Positions 1 through 11,100 of a stretch of DNA of 64,000 nt are shown in pieces. The stretch covers positions 41,804,012-41,868,011 of the forward strand of contig CM017563.1 of the NCBI GenBank assembly GCA_007844125.1, read 5' to 3'. This stretch comes from Sinonovacula constricta. Lineage: Eukaryota; Mollusca; Bivalvia; Cardiida; Solecurtidae. The position numbers and the translations under genes were made by a program. The notes beneath the pieces were generated by a model that was not told the DNA's origin, searched no databases, and saw only the letters and a program-made list of their open reading frames with translations. Position 1 is the stretch's first letter; every line of letters begins with the position of its first letter.

Positions 1-3000
1 AGATTTGCAGAAAGGACCCATGTGTCAGTAGCATGAGTGGATCCACATTTAAAGAAGGGAAGAAGGTGTCAGTAGCAAGAGTGGATTAACATTTACAGTA
101 GGGACCCAGGTGTCAGTAGCATGAGTGATTCACATTTACAGTAGGGACCCATGTGTCAGTAGCATGAGTGGAACCACATTTACAGTAGGGACCCAGGTGT
201 CAGTAGCATGAGTGATTCACATTTACAGTAGGGACCCATGTGTCAGTAGCATGAGTGGAACCACATTTACAGTAGGGACCCAGTTGTCAGTAGCATGAGT
301 GGGACCACATTTACAGTAGGGACCCAGGTGTCAGTAGCATGAGTGGAAGCACATTTACAGCAGGGACTCAGGTATCAGTAGCATGAGTGGAATCACATTT
401 ACAGAAGGGACCCACGTGTCCGTAGCATGAGTGGAACCACATTTACAGAAGAGTCCCAAGTGTCAGTAGCATGAGTGGGACCACATTTAGAGAAGGGACC
501 CAGGTGTCAGTTGCATGAGTGAATCCACATTTACAGTTGGGACCCAGGTGTCAGTAGTATGAGTGGAACCATATTTACATTAGGGACCCAGGAGTCAGTA
601 GCATGAGTGGAACCACATTTTCCGTAGGGACCCAGGTGTCAGTAGGATGAGTGGAACCACATTTTCCGTAGGGGCCCACGTGTCAGTAGCATGAGTGGAA
701 CCACATCTACAGTAGGGACCCAGGTGTCAATATCATGAGTGAATCCACATTTACAGTAGGGACCCAGAAGTCAGTATCATGAGTGGAACCACATTTACAG
801 TAGGGACCCAGGTGTCAGTATCATGAGTGGAACCACATTTACAGTAGAGACCCAGTTGTCAATAACATGAGTAGAACCACATTTACAGTAGGGACCCAGG
901 TGTCAATATCATGAGTGGAACCACATTTACAGTAGGGACCCAGGTGTCAGTATCATGAGTGGAACCACATCTACAGTAGGGACCCAGGTGTCAGTATCAT
1001 GAGTGGAACCACATTTACAGTAGGGACCCAGGTGTCAGTAGCATGAGTGGAACCACATTTACAGTAGGGATCCAGTTGTCAGTAGCATGAGTGGAACCAC
1101 ATCTACAGTAGGGACCCAGGGTTCAATATCATCTGTGGAACCACATTTACAGTAGACCACCAGGTGTCAGTATCATGAGTGGAACCACATCTACAGTAAG
1201 AACCCAGGTGTCAGTATCATGAGTGGAACCACATTTACAGAAGGGACACAGTTGTCAATAGCAGGAGTGTATTCACATTTACAGTAGGGACCCAGGTGTC
1301 AGTAGCATAAGTGGATCCACATTTACAGAAGGGACCCAGGTGTCAGTATCATGAGGGGATCCACATTTAAAGAAGGGACGCAGGTGTCAGTATCATGAGT
1401 GGAACCACTTTTACAGAAGGGACCCAGGTGTCAGTAGCATGAGTGGAACCACATTTACAGAAAGGACCCAGGTGACAGTAGCATGAGTGGAACCACATTT
1501 ACAGAAGAGACCCTGGTGACAGTAGCATGAGTGGAACCACATTTACAGAAGGGACCCATGTATCAGTAGCATGAGTGGAACCACATTTACAGTAGGGATC
1601 CAGGTGTCAGTAGAATAAGTGTAACCACATTTATAGTAGGTACTCCTGTGTCAGTAGCATGAGTGAATCTACAGTTACAGTAGGGACTCAGTTGTCAGCA
1701 GCATGAGTGGATTCACATTTACAGAAGGGACCCAGGTGTCAATAGTATGAGTGGAAACAAATTTCTAGAAGGGACCCACGTTTCAGTAGCATGAGTGGAT
1801 CAACATTTACAGAAGGGACCCAGATGTCAGTAGCATGCGTGGAACCACATTTACAGAAGGGACCCACGTGTCAGTAGAATGAGTGGAACCACATTTACAG
1901 AAGGGACCCACGTGTCAGTAGCATGAGTGGATCTACATTTACAGAAGGGATCCACTTGTCAGTAGCATAAGTGGAACCACATTTACAGAAGGACCACGTG
2001 TCAGTAGCATGAGTGGAACCACATTTACAGAAGGGTCCAACGTATCAGTAGCATGAGCGGAACCACATATACAGTAGGGTCCCAGGTGTCAATGGCATGA
2101 GTGGATCCACATTTACAGAAGGGACCCAGATGTCAGTAGCATGAGTGGAACCACATTTACAGAAGGGACCCTCGTGTCAGTAGCATGAGTGGATCCAAAT
2201 TTACAGAAGGGACCCAGGTGTCAGTAGCATTAGTTGAACCACATTTACAGTAGGGACTCAGGTGTCAGTATCATTAATGGAAAGACATTTACAGTAGGGA
2301 CTCAGGTGTCAGTATCATTAGTGGAACCACATTTACAGTACGGACTCAGATGTCAGTATCATTAATGGAACCACATTTACAGTAGGGACCCAGGTGTCAG
2401 TAGCATGAGTGGAACCACATTTACAGAAGGGTCCCAGGTATCAGTAGCATGAGCGGAACCACATATACAGTAGGGTCCCAGGTGTCAGTGGCATGAGTGT
2501 AACCACATTTACAGTAGGGACCCAGGTGTCAATAGCATGAGTGGAACCATATTTACAGTAGGGACCCAGGTGTCAATAGCATGAGTGGAACCACATTTAC
2601 AGAAGGGACCCTCGTGTCAGTAGCATGAGTGGATCCAAATTTACAGAAGGGACCCAGGTGTCAGTAGCATTAGTTGAACCACATTTACAGTAGGGACTCA
2701 GGTGTCAGTATCATTAATGGAAAGACATTTACAGTAGGGACTCAGGTGTCAGTATCATTAGTGGAACCACATTTACAGTACGGACTCAGATGTCAGTATC
2801 ATTAATGGAACTACATTTACAGTAGGGACCCAGGTGTCAGTAGCATGAGTGGAACCACATTTACAGAAGGGTCCCAGGTATCAGTAGCATGAGCGGAACC
2901 ACATATACAGTAGGGTCCCAGGTGTCAGTGGCATGAGTGTAACCACATTTACAGTAGGGACCCAGGTGTCAATAGCATGAGTGGAACCATATTTACAGTA

Positions 3001-6000
3001 GGGACCCAGGTGTCAATAGATGAGTGGAACCATATTTACAGTAGGGACCCAGGTGTCAATAGCCTGAGCGGAACCACATTTACAGAAGGGACCGAGGTGT
3101 CAATAGTGTGAGTGCAACCATATTTACAGAAGGGACCCAGATGTCAGTAGCATAGGTGTAACCACATTTACAGTAGGGACCCTGGTGTCAGTGGCATGAG
3201 TGGAACAACATTTACAGAAGGGACCCACGTGTCAGTAGCATGAGTGGAACCACATTTACAGTAGGGACCCAGGTGTCAGTAGCATAAGTGTAACCACATT
3301 TACAGTAGGGACTCACGTGTCAGTAGCATGAGTGGAACCACATTTACAGAAGGGACACAGGTGTCAGTAGCTTGAGAGTAACCACATTTACAGTAGGGAC
3401 CCAGGTGTCAGTAGCATAAGTGGAACCACATTTACAGAAGGGACCCAGATGTCAGTAGCATGCGTGGAACCACATTTACAGAAGGGACCCACGTGTCAGT
3501 AGAATGAGTGGAACCACATTTACAGAAGGGACCCGCGTGTCAGTAGCATGAGTGGATCTACATTTACAGAAGGAATCCACTTGTCAGTAGCATGAGTGGA
3601 ACCACATTTACAGAAGGGTCCCAGGTATCAGTAGCATGAGCGGAACCACATATACAGTAGGGTCCCAGGTGTCAATGGCATGAGTGGATCCACATTTACA
3701 GAAGGGACCCACTTGACCGTAACATTAGTGGAATCACATTTACAGAAGGGACCCACGTGTCAGTAGCATGAGTGGAACCACATGTACAGAAGGGCCACGT
3801 GTCAGTAGCATGAGTGGAACCACATTTACAGAATGGACCCAGATGTCAGTAGCATGAGTGGAACCACATTTACAGAAGGGACCCTCGTGTCAGTAGCATA
3901 AGTGGATCCAAATTTACAGAAGGGACCCAGGTGTCAGTAGCATTAGTTGAACCACATTTACAGTAGGGACTCAGGTGTCAGTATCATTAATGGAAACACA
4001 TTTACAGTAGGGACTCAGGTGTCAGTATCATTAGTGGTACCACATTTACAGTAGGGACTCAGATGTCAGTATCTTTAATGGAACCACATTTACAGTAGGG
4101 ACCCAGGTGTCAGTAGCATGAGTGGAACCACATTTACAGAAGGGTCCCAGGTATCAGTAGCATGAGCGGAACCACATATACAGTAGGGTCCCAGGTGTCA
4201 GTGGCATGAGTGGAACCACATTTACAGTAGGGACCCAGGTGTCAATAGCATGAGTGGAACCATATTTACAGTAGGGACCCAGGTGTCAATAGTATGGGTG
4301 GAACCATATTTACAGTAGGGACCCAGGTGTCAATAGCATAAGTGGAACCATGTTTACAGTAGGGACCCAGGTGTCAATAATATGGGTGGAACCACATTTA
4401 CAGTAGGGACCCAGGTGTCAATAGTATGGGTGGAACCATATTTACAGTAGGGACCCAGGTGTCAATAGTATGGGTGGAACCATATTTACAGTAGGGACCC
4501 AGGTGTCAATAGTATGGGTGGAACCATATTTACAGTAGGGACCCAGGTGTCAATAGCATGAGTGGAACCATATTTACAGTAGGGACCCAGGTGTCAATAG
4601 TATGGCTGGAAGCATATTTACAGTAGGGACCCAGGTGTCAATAGATGAGTGGAACCATATTTACAGTAGGGACCCAGGTGTCAATAGCATGAGTGTAACC
4701 ACATTTACAGAAGGGACAGAGGTGTCAATAGTATGAGTGCAACCATATTTACAGAAGGGACCCAGATGTCAGTAGCATAGGTGTAACCACATTTACAGTA
4801 GGGACCCAGGTGTCAGTGGCATGAGTGGAACAACATTTACAGAAGGGACCCACGTGTCAGTAGCATGAGTGGATCTACATTTACAGAAGAGATCCACTTG
4901 TCAGTAGCATAAGTGGAACCACATTTACAGAAGGACCACGTGTCAGTAGCATGAGTGGAACCACATTTAGAGAAGGGTCCCAGGTATCAGTAGCATGAGC
5001 GGAACCACATATACAGTAGGGTCCCAGGTGTCAATGGCATAAGTGGATCCACATTTACATAAGGGACCCACTTGACCGTAACATTAGTGGAATCACATTT
5101 ACAGAAGGGACCCACGTGTCAGTAGCATGAGTGGAACCACATTTACAGAAGGGCCACGTGTCAGTAGCATGAGTGGAACCACATTTACAGAAGGGACCCT
5201 CGTGTCATTAGCATGAGTGGATCCAAATTTACAGAAGGGACCCAGGTGTCAGTAGCATTAGTTGAACCACATTTACATAGGGACTCAAGTGTCAGTATCA
5301 TTAATGGAAACACATTTACAGTAGGGACTTAGGTGTCAGTATCATTAGTGGAACCACATTTACAGTAGGGACTCAGATGTCAGTGTCATTAATCGAACCA
5401 CATTTACAGTAGGGAACCAGGTATCAGTAGCATGAGCGGAACCACATATACAGTAGGGTCCCAGGTGTCAGTGGCATGAGTGGAACCACATTTACAGTAG
5501 GGACCCAGGTGTCAATAGCATGAGTGGAACCATATTTACAGTATGGACCCAGGTGTCAATAGCATGAGTGGAACTATATTTACAGTAGGGACCCAGGTGT
5601 CAATAGCATGAGTGGAACCATATTTACAGAAGAGAACCAGGTGTCAATAGCCTGAGCGGAACCACATTTACAGAAGGGAACCAGGTGTCAATAGCCTGAG
5701 CGGAACCACATTTACAGAACTGACCGAGGTGTCAATAATATGAGTGCAACCATATTTACAGAAGGGACCCAGATGTCAGTAGCATAGGTGTAACCACATT
5801 TACAGTAGGGACCCAGGTGCCAGTGGCATGAGTGGAACAACATTTACAGAAGAGACCCACGTGTCAGTAGCATGAGTGGAACCACATTTACAGTAGGGAC
5901 CCAGGTGTCAGTGGCATGAGTGGAACCACATTTACAGAAGGGACCCACGTGTCAGTAGAATAAGTGTAACCACATTTACAGTAGGGACTCACGTGTCAGT

Positions 6001-6530
6001 AGCATGAGTGGAACCACATTTACAGAAGGGACCCAGGTGTCAGAAGCTTGAGTGTAACCACATTTACAGTAGGGATCCAGGTGTCAGTAGCATAAGTGGA
6101 ACCACATTTACAGTAGGGACCCAGGTGTCAGTAGCATGAGTGTAACCACATTTACAGTAGGGATCCAGGTGTCAGTATCATAAGTGGAACCACATTTACA
6201 GTAGCGACCCAGGTGTCAGTAGCATGAGTGAATCCACATTTACAGTAGGGACCCAGTTGTCAGTAGCATAAGTGGTACCACATTTACAGTAGGGACCCAG
6301 TTGTCAGTAGCATAAGTGGTACCACATTTACAGTAGGGACCCAGGTGTCAGTAGCATGAGTGGATCGTCATTTACAGTAGGGACCCAGGTGTCAGTAGCA
6401 TAAGTGGTACCACATTTACAGTAGGGACCCAGGTGTCAGTAGCATGAGTGAATCCACATTTACAGAAGGGACCCAGGTGTCAGTAGCATGAGTGAATCCA
6501 CATTTACAAAAAAAGGACCCAGGTGGCAGA
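1..6530. repeat. 44-bp minisatellite array with higher-order structure
   Basis: About 150 head-to-tail copies of a 44-bp monomer that reads roughly acatttacagtagggaccc, then aggtgtcagtagcatgagtg, then gaacc. Monomers differ by point changes (aga/agt, gcatgagt/tcattaat, ccacg/ccagg) and by small indels. The array enters from the left edge and ends at about 6530 in degenerate monomers. Marked variants recur in the same order: the block starting ctcgtgtcagtagcatgag appears near 2171, 2600, 3884 and 5188. The spacings are about 429, 1284 and 1304 bp, so a higher-order unit of about 430 bp (ten monomers) has itself been amplified. A 44-bp unit is not a multiple of three and frames are interrupted, so it is not coding. 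Confidence 0.95.
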
Positions 6531-6814
6531 AGTATTGTTATGTTATATTACCATAATAATTCGTTTTTAAGTAAATTGGAATGTAATATTACCATATTAA
6601 TTAGTTTTCAAGTAAATAATAAATTTGACGGTAGTTTTCAGTTGAATAAAAATTGGTTAGTTGAATAATAATTGTTTAGTCAGACATCTCGTGGTTTACA
6701 TAAGCTATGCGCATAAAGTTAATTTTGAGTTGTATGAAGCATGACATATTAATAATCAAAACAAGGAATTATGCTAGGACTAACGGCGAAACTAAAACAA
6801 ATGACAGTAATGAC

Positions 6815-6912
6815 GCAGGTTCAGTCCCTGTACACCACATAAGTGGCCCTGTGCTATAATGATAGAAATGTTGCTACACAGTATCGGCAAAAATGCCGGC
6901 AAATCCCATCCT
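6815..6912 (+). repeat. SINE family 1 remnant (3' body)
   Basis: This stretch (ggttcagtccctgtacacca ... gtgctataatgatagaaatg ... cggcaaaaatgccggcaaat) matches the body of the more complete element at 48155-48430 and the fragment at 31848-31985. The tRNA-like head is absent, so it is a 5'-truncated or decayed copy. The rest of 6531-7068 shows nothing recognisable. Confidence 0.65.
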
Positions 6913-7068
6913 ATCCCAATTTTGATAGGGTAAATCAGACGAGTGTTTGTTTATTTTCGGCCATCGTCATATTCCATGATATCTCACAATTGGAAAAAAT
7001 TACACACAAAAATAAATAAAACGATTCGATGCAAATAATTCAAAACGAATTGATACGTTTTTTAAGAC

Positions 7069-7651
7069 ATCGTTTTCTAGTGAGTGGGGTAAAAAAAGAT
7101 CTAGACAATCAATCGGATATGATCGAAATGCTGATAAAAATGAAACCGAAACTATCAAAAGTAGGCAACCTACATCGTGCGAAGAATCTTGGCCCTAATT
7201 AACATGTACTAGTAGTACAGTTACTGGCGCTGCCACATTTTCTGAACAGCAACAATCGGCATGCAATACTGCATCATTTACTGAATCCCCAAAAGTAAGT
7301 GAAAGTTCCTAATTAAAACAAACAAAACAAACAATCGTCGTTTCAACCAACAAATTTGTGAATCACGGTTTACGTGGCTATATTCGTCCAAAACAGGTTT
7401 CATGTGTAAATATTGTCAACTGTTTTCATCAAGAAATTATGTTAATTTGTCCTATGTTTCATGTCGTGCAGTGTTAGGTAATAATCCTTCAAGGAGACTT
7501 GATACTCACATTAACAGTGAAAGGCATAAGGTATCTGCTGAAAAAAAAACAATGTTAGGTGTCGTGTCTCTACTGGAAACATCTGTAGTAAACAGACTGT
7601 TTAGGCTTACCCTAACCCTAATAGACTACTCCAAGACTTGTAAATGGAAGT
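7069..7651 (+). pseudogene. Broken zinc-finger coding remnant, possibly hAT/DUF4371-like
   Basis: Three open stretches in different frames read as fragments of one protein. Positions 7070-7198 give a Ser/Lys-rich piece starting SFSSEWGKKRSRQSIGYD. Positions 7202-7312 give a Ser/Thr/Gln-rich piece. Positions 7348-7651 give ESRFTWLYSSKTGF followed by MCKYCQLF, then LDTHINSERH. The last piece has a C-x2-C pair and an H-x5-H pair about 40 residues later, preceded by an FTWLY-type motif. I associate this arrangement with zinc fingers N-terminal to DUF4371/hAT-type transposase-like proteins; that is recalled family knowledge and was not searched. Stops and frame changes between the pieces mean the copy is dead. 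It could also be exons of an unrecognised gene. Confidence 0.45.
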
Positions 7652-8190
7652 AAAAGGTTTTATAAAGAAATATATAATCTACTGAATTTTCCCCAATTTT
7701 GTATTTTTCGCGCGATTTTTCTCCTTTTGACCAGGGTCTTCCACTGTTCCTAAAACACCTGATAGTTTTAGAGAGTATTTTATGAAGGCACTACATACCG
7801 TTAAAAAGCCTCTAAAATTTAAAAAATGGTGATTGGTATTGTATAATTACGTATGAAAAACTTTTATCTGAAACAATGGAAGTGCGGATAACATTATCGC
7901 CGTTAATTATGTGAATAAATGTTAAAAGAATGTGTTGATACTTTATAATTACACTATAAACTTACTTTTTCTATACTAACTTATGTCACGATACGACCTT
8001 GTGTTTATTTCATATTTTTAAACACAATCTTTAAGTGTTATCTATACTTTCAGTATAAAAGACACTTATCTAATCCTGGTGATGTCAGCCATAATCCGAA
8101 CTTGTCTGTTATGCGAAATCTGTGTCATTCCCTCTGCCTGTCTGATAATGATCTGATTAGAATAATTGTGTGTCAATGTGTATTTTGCAG

Positions 8191-11100
8191 GTATCTATCC
8201 CGTTATGTGAAGGTCAAGCAAAGAAACCGGTAAGTTATGAATACCCTTTTCCCTGATTTATGATTTTTGCCAAGTAGAAGAAGACAAATTATTTGTTTAT
8301 TAATACAAATTCATGCAAATTAGGTGATTTTCTACATACGACCTACCGCATCTAAGTTGTACACAGCTCCAAGTAGATAAATATAAATAGCTAATAAATA
8401 AATAGTTCATATGTACATGTAAATACATGAGCCTGGCGTCAGTGGATATTTCTTTCTGTTTCAGGCCGATGAAGTATGCTCGAAAAACCAACAAAATCAT
8501 GTAAGATATGCTTATGATAAAACAGAACTTACAATACCTGACTTTGCTTCATTAAGTTCTTTTTCTCAATACATTATTTATATGTATATAATTTATTCCC
8601 GACAAACATTATATGTTCTGGTTCTGTTGGTATATTAAACCTAAATGTTTATACATTGATTTAAGAAACTGCGGCGAAATTATAACTGTTAGTTTCGATC
8701 CTCGGCCAAGCTCATGCAAAGAGGAATAAGTATAATATTATAAAAAGCATGATAAGAAACAGTCGAGCAATGTGGAAAAGGAAGTAACGAAAACAGATAA
8801 AAAATCTGTGTGGTAAAGGGTGTATTTAAAACATCGAATAAAAATCTATATAGACTTTAGATTTTTCTGTAATGTAAAAAAGTTTGAACACTCACTGTAC
8901 AGTTATATGTCAAACAATAATAAGAATTGATACATTAACATAAGACAAAACAGTATTTCAGTGATAACGCTTTAAATGTAGTCATGTACAATATTAGATA
9001 GATAAAGGTAGGATTTCTTCTTAGTCTATAACAAACAGAAGAAAAAAGAAGATTGGCCCGATGCATACCGAGCGTTAGCAAGGACTGTATTAAGGGCCAA
9101 TATTGACTGAATATACATTGACTTAGAGATAGACTGTTGATACATGAACATAAGTAAGAACAGCAGATTTCCTTGTTTTTTGTATATACCTACATACAAA
9201 TGATAAAATTAAGTGGAATTCATCACATTAGTTACAAGCCTGATTCTTTATAGGGTGTGTCATTGGCGGTTTTCTAATTATGTGGGGTTAAAAAATATAA
9301 TCAACTAGTTACCATTGATCCTACTGTTTTATTTATATTTGTTCGGGACTAAAATAGCTACATTTCATAATCGGGCCATATTCAATTTTGGAGGCTTGAA
9401 TATATTTTAAGTACGTATTTTGTTGCTAAAGGTTTACGCCCATAGAGCATTTTAGTCCTTGTCAACCATAAAAATTAGTCAATTACACACCAAACTTGTT
9501 CGAAGTTACTAACTGAATTTTTATGTTTATATATTTCAGAAACTATGCTTGACAGGCAGACCAAAACATCTGGTGAGTTATGTTTGCGATGTCAGAGAAA
9601 GCGCATGTCCTTCGCGATGACTGCTTCATCACTGTATGCCACCCCCGTCCCACCAAATTTATGTTTAAATAACAATAGTTTTCATTTTAATCAGTCTAAT
9701 AGGAACTTGACATCGCTTAGTTATAATTGTTTATTGGGCAGTAAAATCAACAAGTTTTTGTCGTATAAGTTAATAAATTCAATAAAATAACTTATATGTG
9801 TTCATTTAGAATAATAACCTTACAAGATTTGGCAAACTATATTTTATGGATTTATCACAGAATGTGTTTTTACTTACAAAAATAGATACACTATTAATCG
9901 AGTATTAATAATTTTACAAATCAAACTTGGTCGAAATCACTAATTGAATTGTTTGTGTTTAGAACATGCTCTACATATCGACCAAAAATCTGGTAAGTTA
10001 AGTTTGCGATGTAAGAAAAAGCACGTGCCCTTCCCGATAACTGCCTCACTATTTTCTACCGCCACTGTTCTCTCGCATTTATGGTAAGTTTGGGGGATTT
10101 ATTTTCCTATGTATTAATAAACAGATATAATGATATAATTGATTTTTAGTTGTAGTATACCTTTATGAAAAGAAAACATGTAAGGTACACTAATGTACAC
10201 AAGGGATCACCGTCGTTGTGTAAAACGTCTATTATCAGCAAAACGTCAGTTATCAGCAATATTTGAAAGTGCTTCGTTCTCAAATTCCTTTGTGCCCTTT
10301 CACACAGACTGGTCTTTCAGTCTTTGGTTACTACATCGAGAGAATATAATAGCGAAGACGAATGAAAACAAACAGTAGCATGTGTAAAATTAATTGATTA
10401 ACGTATTTATGTTTTATAAAACTTGCTTTATTTTTCTTAATTGTATTTTCAGAAAGATTGCGTGATGATTGTTCTGTTGATCTTCAACATGATACTGCTG
10501 TTCTCATTCACCAGTCTTGTCTTTGTATGGCGAGGTAAAAGGCACATTGCTATGGAACCAAGAGCATCCCATATCTGTGTACCATCGACAGAGTTTTACA
10601 ATGACACATGTCCTACATCAGTGACCACACAGAATCATCATAAAGAGTGCTGTGGTAAAGTTTCTGCTATCGCCGAGGAGTTACTTTCAAAAGTAAGAAT
10701 TTGCATGTAGTAAGAACACTTTTGTACTTTGTTTGTTTGTTGGATTTATATCCATACTTCAGTTATCTGGAGATATTACCCACCATATTGTGAGCTTCTT
10801 CTTTTGTGTAGCCGATATGTATGTACAATCTAAAACTCTTTGAAATATTGCAATTTTTATTTTGAAGTTATGTCGGTTTCCTATTTCCGAATATTGTCTT
10901 TTACACAAGCTTAATCACAAATATTAAATGTTCAGACAGATTCTTACAGGAAACAATGTGCATATTTTAAGGTAATACATAAAAAACGTCATTGAAAATG
11001 TTGTTAACAAAAGTGATCACATAAGGTTGAAATGAATTGATATGTTCTTCTTGCGTCCACGTGTGCACTAACACGTCTAATTAATGTTTGTGATTCTCAA

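Noticed and set aside
1..6530. CRISPR array or coding repeat
   Set aside because: Units are contiguous with no spacers, diverge continuously, and are not a multiple of three; this is a eukaryotic minisatellite.
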